NCBI RefSeq assembly: GCF_029784135.1
Contig: NC_073744.1
Location: 79,897,935 to 79,961,934, forward strand
Direction of reading: 5' to 3'
DNA: 64,000 nt
DNA from: Toxorhynchites rutilus septentrionalis
Taxonomy: Eukaryota > Arthropoda > Insecta > Diptera > Culicidae
Position 1 is the first letter of the stretch; each line of letters starts with the position of its first letter. Made by a program: the position numbers and the translations under genes. Positions 1-10,664 of this stretch are shown one piece after another. A model generated the notes under the pieces. It was given only the letters and a program-made list of their open reading frames with translations, had not been told where the DNA came from and made no database searches.

Positions 1-1290
1 AACACTCCAAATCCTGTGGACTCATTCATAGAGGACCCATCAGTAAAGTACATATTATCACAATTGACACGCCCATACTTTGCACCGAAGATCGTTGGAA
101 CGATTCATGGATTTCATGGATTTACTCCTTCATGAACAGATCAAAATGTACAGAGGAATTGATGTAGTCAGGAAAACAAACACGGTTGGGAATATACGAA
201 GAAGGATCAACCTGCATGGAGATGAATTCATGATATGAAGTCATGAATCCAGAATGAAAATTTAGCCCGATCAGCTGCTCAAAATTTCCGATCACCAATG
301 GGTTCATAACCCTACACCGGATGAGGAACCGAAGAGATAATAAATTGAAGCGATCTTTTAGTGGGAGTACGCCTGCCAAAACCTCGAGACTCATGGTATG
401 CGTTGAGGGCATACATCCCAACGCAATACGGAGACAAAGATTACGGCAGCTGATTGAAAACAGAAACTGCCATACTCCATCACTGAGAGAATAGTTGTTC
501 GATACAACAATATAAGATCTTCGGGATGGGCTCCCCACCAGGTGCCGGTAATTGTACGGAGAAAGTTTATTCTTTGTTGGCATTTTTTACTCAGATACCT
601 AATATGGACCCCCTAAGTACATTTGGAGTCGAACCATACCCCAAGATACTTGAATGACATAGCATGAGTGATCGGTTTACCCAAAAGTTGAAGCTTTGGT
701 TTTGCTGGTCTATGCTTCCTAGAAAAAACCACCATCTCTGTTTTCTCCGTTGAGAATTCGATCCCTAGCCTAATGGCCCAGGTTGAAAAATTGTTCAAAG
801 TATCTTGTAAGGGTTCTTGCAGGTCGGATTCTTTTGATCCTACGACAGACACTACTCCATCATCTGCAAGTTGTTTTAAGCTGCAATTTTGTGTAAGGCA
901 ATTGTCAATGTCGCTTACATAGAAGTTGTACAAAAAGGGGCTTAAACAGGAGCCCTGAGGGAGGCCCATGTAAGAGACCCGACTCACTGCCGAATCTCCG
1001 TGAGAAAAATTCAAATGTTTCTCACAAAGCAAGTTATATAACATATTATTCAATAGAGGCGATAAACCCCGAGAGTGTAATTTGTCTGACAAAACCTCTA
1101 TTGAAACAGAACCAAAGGCCCCCTTTATGTCCAAGAATACTGAAGCCATTTGTTTTTTTTTCGGCGTAAGCCATTTGAATTTCTGAAAAAACAGCGCAAG
1201 ACAATCATTCGTCCCCTTGCCCCTGCGGAACCCATATTGTGTATCTGAGAGAAAGCCATTCGTTTCAAACCAACGATCAAGGAAACAGTC
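1..1290 (-). pseudogene. I-clade LINE ORF2 fragment (reverse transcriptase part)
   Basis: On the minus strand this aligns with the middle of ORF2 of the longer element at 26.1-31.6 kb, roughly its positions 29075-30385, and appears very similar over most of its length. It carries the RT core (GLPQGSCLSP, LADDG) and part of the connector before RNase H. It is broken in at least two places: a Trp codon has become TAG near 610, and about 31 nt are missing near 448, which shifts the frame. The left end runs off the window and the right end stops at about 1290 without a recognisable LINE terminus. It is a dead fragment. Confidence 0.92.
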
Positions 1291-2398
1291 AGGTGTTGTT
1301 TCGTCACAAAAGTACTTGACAGACAACAAACCAATCTATCTATAAAATATTCTCCAACTGATGATACTTGTAGTAAATTTTCTCAATTTCACTAAAACAT
1401 CGTTTAAATTTGTGTGTTTCGTATATTTTCGTACATTTCGTACACGCAAAAAAACCTTTGTTTTGAGTCAAAATATTACCACCTCACGCTGGAATGGATC
1501 GTATTCATTGCGTGACGTGAGATCTTGACCAAATTTTGTGGGTTGTTGACCCTCATTGTTTGCTCAGAGAAACCTAAGTATAAAGGTTCGGCTGATAAAT
1601 TTAAAAAATACTCTATTTTGTGACGTGACAACGCTTCAAAACACTTATTTTTCAAATGCTTGTTTCTTATAAATTACATGAAAACTAGATCTACCCACGG
1701 CTCTTTAAACAAGTATTTATTTACCCATTCAATGGTATATAGACATTGAATTTTGGTTAAGCAAGTGCAGAGAGATCTCAAGAAACATAGAAATACTGAA
1801 AACCTAAAATATTTTAAATATAATAATGTAGTGTTTTAAACTCGCCTCTCTCAAAGGTTGGCGCATCAAAATCAAATTCGTTTCAAGGATTTTTTTATGT
1901 AAATAGTGCTTTTTCATTTTCGCGTTTATGAAAACTTTTAGTACAAAGCCTAAAAAAACAAACCGAGTAGGAGAATAATCAAAAGACAGTGTACGACTCT
2001 CCGGTTATGTCCATGATATGACCCACCCGTCCTTTTCTACTTCACAGCAAGAATATATTACTTTTTACATTTAACTTTTAGGAGATCAAACATGTCAGTT
2101 ACATTAATGAAATACGTTGAGTCGAAAAACGTCATACAGACTTTTGTTCAAATCGCTCATTCGTTCTTCTTTTATCGATCACATCCGATTAATTTTATAG
2201 ATCGTTAAAACATTCAAATATACTTACAGTACATTAGTTATGCTTTATTTAACACCCAGAATATTCAGTAGCAATAATTTATATGGCAGAACAACGTTTG
2301 CCGGGTCAGCTAGTAATACGTGATATTATACTTGCAAAAAAATAGTTTTTGTTTTCGTAACAATTGATTGTATTTGTTTTTAATTGTTCACATGGGTC
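1291..2398. other. AT-rich stretch, no gene seen
   Basis: No open frame with recognisable homology, no terminal repeats and no RNA gene were seen. It has many short A/T runs and is probably old repeat debris. Confidence 0.5.
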
Positions 2399-2661
2399 AC
2401 ATTTTTTTAATATTTTTAGCTTGAAAGCTAAGGTTTTTTTAACATAACATATCCAAAAATCAGAGAGTCGTTTTCTTTCGTTTTTGAGTTATGTTTTTTT
2501 AAAGTTACCCAGTAGGGTCTCATAGAAATATTGAACGAAGACTAAAACCATGTTAACTTTGAAAAATCATAATATAAAAACGAAAAATAACACATCTCTG
2601 ATTTTTGGATACATTATGTAAAAAATCCTCAGCTTTCGAGAAAAAACATTAAAAAAATATG
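2399..2661. repeat. Imperfect foldback (palindromic) repeat
   Basis: The left arm (about 2399-2487) is the imperfect reverse complement of the right arm (about 2577-2661). Both contain the core ATCCAAAAATCAGAGA in opposite orientation, followed by an AAGCT(A/G)AGG block. Shorter inner matches around GTTAACTTT continue towards the centre. A related sequence containing TTCAAAAATTCATAACTTTT lies reversed near 18430-18450, matching 2750-2785 here. Confidence 0.65.
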
Positions 2662-2814
2662 GCGTCCTTGGTCCCGAAACCATGTAAACTATGAAAAACA
2701 GATACAATCAATGATTGGCTTTAATTTGGTATGTCGATCATTAGACCCGGTCCAGTAATTCAAAAGTTATGAATTTTTGAAAAAAGTCATCTTGGGATAA
2801 AGGTGAAAAATGAT

Positions 2815-2883
2815 GTCAGGATATCAGGAAACATTCCAGAAAGTCTGGGATATCCTGAAAAACCAGGAAGGTTGGCATCTCTG
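2815..2883. mobile_element. Right-end fragment of a hAT-like element
   Basis: The last about 65 bp match the right end of the element at 35036-36150, sharing AAAGTCTGGGA and the terminal GGTTGGCATCTCTG. The left end was not found, so this copy is truncated. It abuts an I-clade LINE relic starting at about 2884. Confidence 0.7.
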
Positions 2884-3115
2884 GATGCAACACAATTGGA
2901 GTGAAGATAACATGGGTCGATGGTTACATAAAATTATTCCCAAAGTATCATCCACAAATGCATGATTCAAATGATTGAATGTAGGTCGAGACTTCAAACG
3001 CGTGTTGTTCCGCCTTATATCTATTCATTACTTGTTATGTGCTCATCTATATCGCATTGGGATCGTTAATAGTAATATTTGCGTTTGTGGTGATGGTTAT
3101 GGTCATGATCATGAC
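2884..3115 (+). pseudogene. I-clade LINE ORF2 C-terminal relic, left part
   Basis: The frame from about 2892 reads NWSEDNMGRWLHKIIPKVS, then two stops (TGA), then GRDFKRVLFRLIS and a CVCGDGYGHD segment. This matches the region after RNase H in the intact copy (WNEDELGRWLHSIIPKVS and CACGQGYHDIEHVVWSC). The cysteine/histidine finger is cut at 3115 by an inserted TIR element and resumes at 3804. It is more diverged than the fragment at 1-1290, so it comes from an older or different subfamily. Confidence 0.85.
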
Positions 3116-3803
3116 CAGTGCTGCCACAATTTCATCTGTACCAGAGGATTTAAAAATCTTCCTCATCTGTACTTTTTCTTCCAAAAATCTGTACCATCGA
3201 AAATATTCGTTGTAGAGAAAAATCTATTTTATAAGGATGAAAAAAATACTAATTTATTACATTACATATACAAGTCATTCGTATATTTGGTTACGCTTAT
3301 ACATAGTTTTTCTGAATATAGATTGCATACTTCTATTTATTAAAACTTCCGAGCTGCCACCACAATGTTCAATCAAATGCTGAGCTGATTACGAAGCTTA
3401 TTCTTGTTCTGATCGATTCAGGAAAAAAAAATCGTTCAAATGTTGCCGAGGAGTGAAGCATAGTGAGATCTTTAGAAACAAGGCACCGAAAATTATTTTT
3501 AGGCATCCAAAATGTCCCTCAATCAATGCTCAAGATAGTCAGGGATTCGACGACGACTCTTGTAAGGAATCCCGTTCTTATAAACTGATCAAATATTGCA
3601 TTGTAAATGCTTTTATGGTCAGCAGCGCCAAGCGATACTGCGGCGTAAAAGTCGTCTATACCTTAATGTTGCTTTGTTCAGATGTAAGAAATTTCACACG
3701 CGAAACAAATCTGTACCAATCTGTATTCTGTACAGCACAGAATCTGTACCATAACGAAAAAATCTGTACCTTTCCAGATAAATATGTACGTGTGGCAACA
3801 CTG
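3116..3803. mobile_element. TIR element inserted in a LINE relic
   Basis: The ends are 13-bp terminal inverted repeats, CAGTGCTGCCACA at the left and TGTGGCAACACTG at the right (one mismatch). The insertion interrupts the LINE finger between GYGHD and HDIEHVAWSC. Near both ends the motif AATCTGTACC or close variants recurs in direct orientation. No transposase is visible, so it is non-autonomous. The CAGTG terminus suggests hAT, but the flanking 8-mers ATCATGAC and GCCACGAC agree at only 5 of 8 positions. Confidence 0.7.
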
Positions 3804-3850
3804 GCCACGACATCGAGCATGTGGCCTGGTCCTGTACAAACTTTTACTCT
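3804..3850 (+). pseudogene. I-clade LINE ORF2 C-terminal relic, right part
   Basis: This continues the relic at 2884-3115 with HDIEHVAWSC, the end of the C-terminal finger. It shows that the TIR element at 3116-3803 was inserted after the LINE. Confidence 0.75.
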
Positions 3851-5017
3851 GCCAGGGCTCATCCATCTGAATCACTTTACGTTAGATGATAAGTAATTGA
3901 GTGTGATAAATTAACGTTGTTCGAAAAAAAAATTCTTATTCATGGATGTATTTTTCGAGTGACGAAATGGCTAGTTTTGTATTATGGAGCAAGCTTTTTC
4001 AGTTAGTATGTGTGCGCAGATTCTAACTGTAACAAGCTTCAACTGGTACGGGAATTAATCTTATAAGTGTAACTTACTCACAAAACGAACCAAAATTTCC
4101 CACAAACTCTTGATGAAGAGTGAGGAATAACACAATTTATTCTCGAACAAACTAGCTTTTCATCGTTTGTTATTCTACAAATTAATTCACTTCCAATCGT
4201 TAATTACCCAACCAATACAACTGAATCCACATAGTCTAAATTGAATTATCGTCCAATTCATCCCATCGCAGAAATCGTCCCCATTGTGGTGATGTTTCAG
4301 AAGAAGTTTATTCTTCCGTGTCCGCCAGCAATATGACCAACTTGTGACAATTTTCCTCTCCTAGAAATGGAACATTCCAACTCACCCCAGCAAAAAAAAA
4401 ATCACGAGTGAAACGAGAGGGAAATAAAATACTTACCACTATCACCACTACTGTTACTTCTGCAGGACCCTTAGGTCCCGCGTATAGATCCGATTTGCTT
4501 CCTTGTTCTGTCACACATTCGTACAATGGTAAAGTGCGCGAAATTTCCTCCCGTGCAACTTTCTCGTGACAAGAAAATTAAAACAAAGAACTTCTCGTTG
4601 ACATCTTATCTGTTCGTTCGTCCTTCTCTGTGCTGGATGCAGGAGAATCTGAATGCACGAAGAAGTAGAATATGGGTGGGGGAAGCTACCGAATCGAAAC
4701 GAATCGAATTGAGCATTATTTAATTATACAATTACCTGAAGACAACCGGGCGACAAACGGACCATCCTTGCCTGAGTTTGTATACTGAACACGGTTGATG
4801 TATTCCTTGAAAAATGACTTATAAGATTAGCGTTGCTTTATTTGCCCCACAGGCGCGTTCTAGGGCTAAAGGTGAAACGATTTCAAACTCAAATAATCAG
4901 CTAAGGATGTGGAATGTTTATCCTCAAACACAGCATCGAATAAGATTTGAGATTCAGATTCATCTGAATAAATCGAAGAAAACAGCACACGGTGCAGATC
5001 TCTTGGAATGTTATGCG
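3851..5017. other. No gene seen
   Basis: Only short open frames without recognisable homology. There is no clear repeat structure apart from A runs. Confidence 0.4.
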
Positions 5018-5622
5018 GGCTACACGATTCGTCCAACGTTTTACTCGAATGTTGGACTCAAACATTTGACTCTATGAATTGACAAATGTTGTGACGAATG
5101 TGCTGCTACACGGTGAAGTGAATGTTCGATTCAATGCAATCGGTCCAAACAATCGGCGAGTATTTGGATCGAATGTTTATTGTTTTTATTTACCATCAAA
5201 AACGTTAGGAAACTTGATGACGATGCGAGTATTGAAATTGCTGCCGTAGCAATTGTACTAATATCGGGCTGTAAATTTAAAATGCTTGAAATCAACATGA
5301 TTAAACTGCAATATTTTGCCGAATATTTTGAATTTTATGAATCAATTTCATAGTTCCCTCATCTAAAACTTGTAAACAAACCAATCTGTCAAAGATATAT
5401 TCGGACGAATCGTGTAGCGGTGTATCGAATCAACGAATGACAAAAATCCTTTGACTCGTGCCACTCGCGTTGGAAGGTAATCCACAACGAACGGATTACC
5501 TTCCAACGCGAATATTCGACACTCGACATTGGAGGCTCGTAGCTCGTCAGTCGACTACACGATGCGTCGAATCATCGAGCGTCCAGCATTCGAGGGTGTT
5601 CGTAGCATCGTGTAGCGCTGGC
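5018..5622. mobile_element. MITE-like region with nested inverted repeats
   Basis: GCTACACGATTCGTCC near 5021 recurs inverted near 5403-5418 (GGACGAATCGTGTAGC). A second pair, CTACACGATGC near 5553 and GCATCGTGTAGC near 5605, shares the same GCTACACGAT core. The whole can be read as one element with outer GCTACACGAT termini or as two related MITEs side by side. There is no coding capacity. Positions 5227-5473 have a perfect inverted copy at 9000-9246. Confidence 0.6.
5466..5510. repeat. Perfect 18-bp hairpin palindrome
   Basis: CGCGTTGGAAGGTAATCC (5466-5483) and its exact reverse complement (5493-5510) flank a 9-nt spacer. It lies inside the MITE-like region and could form a strong cruciform. 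Confidence 0.9.
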
Positions 5623-6581
5623 TTTAGATATCACTTTGGCATCCGAACGCGTAGTTAAGGGGGGATTCCTATCTGAAAGATCGAAAAATAATAAATTTTC
5701 GTGATTTTTTTCGGATGTTAGGAATGAAGTGAAGTTTTTGGGTATTTTTGTTATCATTTAAGGTATACTTTAGGACTTATTTTTAATTTTTGGAGTGCAA
5801 GAATAATGATTATTACGCTGTTGACAGCTGGATGCGTAGATACTGTCTGAAAATCGGTACCTTGCTGGTGGTATCGGTTCTGAAGCAACGGGTTGTCGTG
5901 GAACGATGGCCAATGAATATTTTGAAACTTAAGGACAATACCTAAAACGTTACATAGGGGGTTTTGAAAATTCGAAAAATTGCCAAAATGGCGGCGATTT
6001 TTGTTAAAAATGAGTTATTTTCCATGAAAAATTGCTGTTTAGAAGCTCATACAAAATCGAAATTAGATATCAAAAAAGGCTATGTAACGCTTCAAATAAT
6101 TCACTTTTACATGGTGATAAAAATGTCAGCTAAAACGGGCGAGCAGATCCTGAGATATTCACTGGATAGAGCAATTGCCTTCACTCTCAATTCGAACCAA
6201 CAGAATTCAAACACTGGAACTCAAATTATAAATACTAAGAGTGCTGGTCGGTTTTTCACCATTAACAACCTCAAGAGCAAGGATTAAGCCAACTGTATCT
6301 CTACCACAAATCACCGGTCGGACAATTCACTCTTGCCGCAACACCCGGAGGAACGTAATGGTTACGACCAGCCAGTTCTGAATGGAAGGAGATTATTAAT
6401 TGTTGGCCTCTTCCAGCATCGCGGAAACTATGAGCATTTGGAGAGGATTTACTCGAGATTTACTGAGTGGTGCTAACCGTATAGCCTCAGATAATGATGA
6501 AAATATTTCCAAACAGAAGAATTTGCAACGATTTTAAAAAGCAATTAACATAATTGTTAGAGAATTTTTATTTTCGATGTA
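5623..6581. other. No gene seen
   Basis: Short open frames only, with no recognised domain or repeat end. Confidence 0.4.
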
Positions 6582-6860
6582 TTGACAGACAAAATTGACT
6601 GCAGCTATCTACTTCGAAACGTTAGCCTACACGCACCATCCCGACTGCTACGCCACCATCGAGTCCTGGCGATGCCTAATCACCGTACCATATATGGGCA
6701 AAATAATCCATTAGACGCTTGCTGCCGCGTCTTTAACGAGGTATCTGAACTGTTCGATTTTAATATTAGTAGGTTAATCTATAAGAATAGAATTAAGTCC
6801 CTATAAGCAGTCTGTACAACCATTAGGTCGAAGACGTTTGACATTAAATAAATAAATAAT
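6582..6860 (+). pseudogene. CR1/Jockey-like LINE 3' end fragment
   Basis: The frame ending at 6806 encodes a conserved LINE ORF2 C-terminus (RTIYGQNNPLDACCRVFN), matching RTNYGYNNPFDSCLLAFN in the copy ending at 47522. A short 3' UTR follows, ending in ATAAATAAATAAAT. It is severely 5'-truncated, as is usual for LINE copies. Confidence 0.85.
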
Positions 6861-7373
6861 TACTGCGAGGATTCATCTCAGCCACGGCCAGATGATCGTG
6901 CTTGGTTTAAAGTGAAGTTAAATCCTGTATAACGATTCGATAATGGATTAGAAAACATGGTTAAATTAACGTATCGCAAGGCCCATATTGCTCGATGGGA
7001 GCGTGTGTAATGTTTGTTGTGCTCTAGGATGGAGCAAGTACGAGTCCGATCGGAACAAAATGTGCAACATAGACGCATATTGCAAACGGCACCAAAGGGA
7101 GCAATTAGAGCATGGAAAATTGATACGATTGGCACTGGAAGTGGCCTAATTGTATGATATCAATTCGGGATACATACATGCATTCTAAATGAGCATTCAT
7201 TCTCCTTCTTCGGTGACACTGAACCACATCAAAGCGGATAAATTGATTTTAATGGAGGTTTCAAACACACGCGACATTGCTCCCTGGGGAGAATCTACGT
7301 CTCCGATTGAGGGATGCTGAGGCTGCATTCTCAGAGCAATTTAAAGCTCGCTTGTGTTTGTCGTTCGCATTAC
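6861..7373. other. No gene seen
   Basis: No recognisable coding or repeat feature. Confidence 0.35.
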
Positions 7374-7500
7374 ATAGGTGAGGGTTTCCGTACGCCTAAT
7401 GGCTGCGCATCCACTTACCAAGCGAAGGGTCGTGGATTCTATCACAGGACCCTCCATTGATTGATTGGCCTTTTTTCAAGGCTAGATGCGAAAGAACTTC
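7374..7500 (+). repeat. tRNA-derived SINE head, diverged fragment
   Basis: The stretch GGCTGCGCATCCACTTACC, then AAGCGAAGGGTCGTGGATTC and AGGACCCTC, follows the layout of the SINE heads at 10421 and 48911. Box B is degenerate (GTGGATTCTATC), so it is probably inactive. Confidence 0.5.
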
Positions 7501-7637
7501 GTAGTTTGAAGCCTCTAAAATGGAAATTAGAATTCACGTGGAGTACTTCCTTTTATCGAGAGATTTCCTAGAAAAATTGTCGACATTAGTGCTGTCTCTG
7601 GTACTGTTTTCCACGATATGTGTATCGGTTGCGTCTA

Positions 7638-7685
7638 AAGGGTGTGTCACATCAAATTGCATCACGGAAAAAACGCTGTAGAAAT
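7638..7685. repeat. Left TIR of the DD37E element
   Basis: 48 bp, identical by eye to the reverse complement of 8889-8936. It starts right after a TA dinucleotide. Confidence 0.95.
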
Positions 7686-7766
7686 CCGCCCAGTAGACCG
7701 ATCCTTTTGAAAATTTTAGACAGTAAAATAAAAACTATTAAACAACTTTTGGCATTTTCTTTTTAT

Positions 7767-8784
7767 TCATACTTCGAGCCCAAGCCCGTATGCTCGCACC
7801 TTCCTCTTTACCCCGTCCATAAGGTTCTGTACAACGTCAGGTTGTAGTTTTTTTTTGAACAGAAATCCATTTTCTCTTGAAGTTCGCCTCCGATTTGACA
7901 ACTTTTGGGTTCTTCCGGAGGGCCTGCTTCATAATCGCCCAATATTTCTCTATTGGGCGAAGCTCCGGCGCGTTGGGCGGGTTCATTTCCTTTGGCACGA
8001 AGGTGACCCCGTTGGCTTCGTACCACTCCAACACGTCCTTTGAATAGTGGCACGAAGCGAGATCCGGCCAGAAGATGGTCGGGCCCTCGTGCTGCTTCAA
8101 TAGTGGTAGTAAGCGCTTCTGTAGGCACTCCTTAAGGTAAACCTGCCCGTTTACCGTGCCGGTCATCACGAAGGGGGCGCTCCGCTTTCCGCAAGAGCAG
8201 ATCGCTTGTCACACCATGTACTTTTTGGCAAACTTGGATAGTTTCTGCTTGCGAATCTCCTCCGGAACGCTGAATTTGTCCTTTGCGGAGAAGAACAACA
8301 GGCCCGGCAGCTGACGAAAGTCCGCTTTGACGTAGGTTTCGTCGTCCATTACCAGGCAATGCGGCTTCGTCAGCATTTCGGTGTACAGCTTCCGGGCTCG
8401 CGTCTTCCCCACCATGTTTTGCCTTTCGTCGCGGTTAGGAGCCTTCTGAACCTTGTATGTACACGGGCCCTCCCGCTGCTTGGTCCGCTGGACGAATGAA
8501 CTTGACAAATTCAGCTTATTGGCGACATCCCGGACCAAACTTCTCGGATCACGTCTAAACTGCTTAACTACGCGCTTGTGATCTTTTTCACTGACGGAGC
8601 ATCCATTTTTGCCGTTCTTCACCTTCCGGTCGAGGGTTAGGTTCTCGAAGTATCGTTTTAGTACTCTGCTGACCGTGGATTGGACGATTCCCAGCATCTT
8701 ACCGATGTCCCGATGTGACAACTCCGGATTCTCGAAATGAGTGCACAGGATTAATTCACGACGCTCTTTTTCGTTCGACGACAT
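7767..8784 (-). pseudogene. DD37E transposase pseudogene
   Basis: The transposase cuts and joins transposon ends in the nucleus using a DDE triad. ATG at 8784 starts a frame with an N-terminal helix-turn-helix (SHRDIGKMLGIVQSTVSRVL). The first catalytic Asp is in LVMDDETYV, the second in FWPDLASCHY, and the Glu in RPIEKYW. I count 37 residues between the second Asp and the Glu. Two lesions are visible. An in-frame TGA at 8209-8211 sits where related proteins have Trp (YMV-stop-QAI). A run of nine A near 7850 appears to be off by one, so the reading frame ends early; the other frame gives the expected C-terminus with the stop at 7767. The remaining frame is intact, so inactivation looks recent. 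Confidence 0.92.
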
Positions 8785-8986
8785 TTTTCCAAATTTACGA
8801 AAAATTGACAGTGAAGCATGGCCAACGTGATCTATACACTCTTATCTGATTATAAGCGAAAGCTGAAGATATAATTCCTAAAAATTAAATTTCTACAGCG
8901 TTTTTTCCGTGATGCAATTTGATGTGACACACCCTTTAATCAAAGGAGATTTTAGAACCATAACCCTTTGAACAAGGGGGAGCGCG
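8692..8986. repeat. 295-bp direct repeat, copy 1
   Basis: This covers the right end of the DD37E transposon plus 50 bp of flank. It is repeated at 9251-9545 with one difference seen (A at 8928, C at 9487). Confidence 0.93.
8889..8936. repeat. Right TIR of the DD37E element
   Basis: Mirror of 7638-7685 and followed by TA. A copy with one changed base lies at 9448-9495. Confidence 0.95.
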
Positions 8987-8999
8987 TTCAAAAGGTTAT

Positions 9000-9246
9000 C
9001 CAACGCGAGTGGCACGAGTCAAAGGATTTTTGTCATTCGTTGATTCGATACACCGCTACACGATTCGTCCGAATATATCTTTGACAGATTGGTTTGTTTA
9101 CAAGTTTTAGATGAGGGAACTATGAAATTGATTCATAAAATTCAAAATATTCGGCAAAATATTGCAGTTTAATCATGTTGATTTCAAGCATTTTAAATTT
9201 ACAGCCCGATATTAGTACAATTGCTACGGCAGCAATTTCAATACTC
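9000..9246. repeat. 247-bp inverted copy of 5227-5473
   Basis: The reverse complement of this segment equals 5227-5473 with no difference seen. It sits between the two copies of a 295-bp direct repeat, with only 13 nt and 4 nt of extra sequence at the junctions. Confidence 0.93.
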
Positions 9247-9250
9247 AATA

Positions 9251-9545
9251 CAGCATCTTACCGATGTCCCGATGTGACAACTCCGGATTCTCGAAATGAG
9301 TGCACAGGATTAATTCACGACGCTCTTTTTCGTTCGACGACATTTTTCCAAATTTACGAAAAATTGACAGTGAAGCATGGCCAACGTGATCTATACACTC
9401 TTATCTGATTATAAGCGAAAGCTGAAGATATAATTCCTAAAAATTAAATTTCTACAGCGTTTTTTCCGTGATGCAATTTGATGTGCCACACCCTTTAATC
9501 AAAGGAGATTTTAGAACCATAACCCTTTGAACAAGGGGGAGCGCG
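9251..9545. repeat. 295-bp direct repeat, copy 2
   Basis: Second copy of 8692-8986, offset 559 bp. It includes a second right TIR of the DD37E element without the rest of the element. Confidence 0.93.
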
Positions 9546-10420
9546 ATAGCGCTCCTCTTGTTATATGCCAAAAGTGCGGGGAGAGCGATAGCGCTCTTCC
9601 TGCTTGATGTTAATATTTTTGACTTGGCATCTCGTAACGTAGAATTTCGTCTTTCGGGGATATTTGTGAAAAAGGACTTCACGCGCTTTGTGCAGAAAAA
9701 GATAATTGCGAATGAAATTGTGTAAATATAATATTTTCATTATTTAAAAAAATAATATATGTACTCAAATAAGGATAAAATAAATTTTATAAAACCCATT
9801 TTTTTAATAAATTTTATAAAACCAACTTTTTATGTGTGTGTTTTTTTAATAATACAACTTTTGTGACCTAATCAGTTATCTGCGTTCTTTAGTATTTTTT
9901 CAAATATACCCAAACTCATCCGCATTTTTGGCATATGCTCACAAAATTTGATCCACGCTCAAACGGTTAATCTCATTGAGAGCTATTCGAGACCGGCTAT
10001 GTCGCATGTCTCGAGAACGATTTGTCGATCTTGCCAGTTCATGTTTCATAGCCGTAGTGAATAACCATTATAAGGGATTTGGACATGATATATTCCGTGC
10101 GAGGTCGAATTTCATGAGACATTAGAAATTTTTATAGCAATTCTCGTGCAAGATTTTTCATCCACTTGCAAATAACATGTTTCTCCGTTACATGGAATAA
10201 ATGTTTGACACAGAAAATATGATAGAATGAAGACAGCCCCAAATCGGACAATTCCTTTCTCGAGTTTTGCTCTTATCAACACATTCGGCAATCTATTTTT
10301 ATTTATATAGAAAGAAGACGATATAGGAGTACGTTTAATCACATTACAATCCATTTCCACTTTCGAACAAAAATCAATTTCGTTACAGCAAACATTAAAT
10401 GGACTAACAACGTTTATCAA
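9546..10420. other. No gene seen; short palindromes at the left
   Basis: GAGCGCGATAGCGCTC (from about 9539) and GAGAGCGATAGCGCTCTT (about 9580) are two related short palindromes about 40 bp apart. The rest is AT-rich without recognisable features. Confidence 0.4.
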
Positions 10421-10605
10421 AGGGGGTCTTCGTAGCCACTTGGTTACGCGTTCACTTACCAAGCGATCGATCGTGAGTTCAAACTCAGGGCCCTCAATTG
10501 ACCATTTTTGTGTTGTTATAGAATAACTACGTCCACGCAACCATCATCAGCGATGGAAATCGGTCCACGGTTGAACAAAAATCGATTCATCCATACAACT
10601 ACTGG
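10421..10605 (+). repeat. tRNA-derived SINE, head portion
   Basis: It starts AGGGGGTCTTCGTAGCCACT, has a box-B-like GAGTTCAAACTC, and continues into the same body as the copies at 37365-37856 (minus strand) and 51115 (AACTACGTCCACGCAAC, GATTCATCCATACAACT). Similarity is lost after about 10605, so the 3' half is missing or replaced. Confidence 0.8.
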
Positions 10606-10664
10606 TTTTGTTTGCTTGACTAATTTCCGAGTAATGCGGAAATTTGTGTTTCATTTGTATGACA

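Larger units (their letters stand above)
7638..8936 (-). mobile_element. DD37E mariner-type transposon (ITmD37E-like)
   Basis: This is a complete 1.3-kb element. Its terminal inverted repeats are about 48 bp and essentially perfect (7638-7685 and 8889-8936), beginning AAGGGTGTGTCACATC. It is flanked by TA on both sides (7636-7637 and 8937-8938), the IS630/Tc1/mariner target duplication. It holds one transposase gene on the minus strand with two lesions. The DD37E catalytic spacing matches the mosquito ITmD37E family; the family name is from memory. The right part of the element (8692-8936) was later duplicated to 9251-9495. Confidence 0.93.

Noticed and set aside
3453..3896. 147-codon plus-strand frame
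   Set aside because: It spans the TIR element and LINE relic; repeats of ATCTGTACC give low-complexity translation, with no domain.
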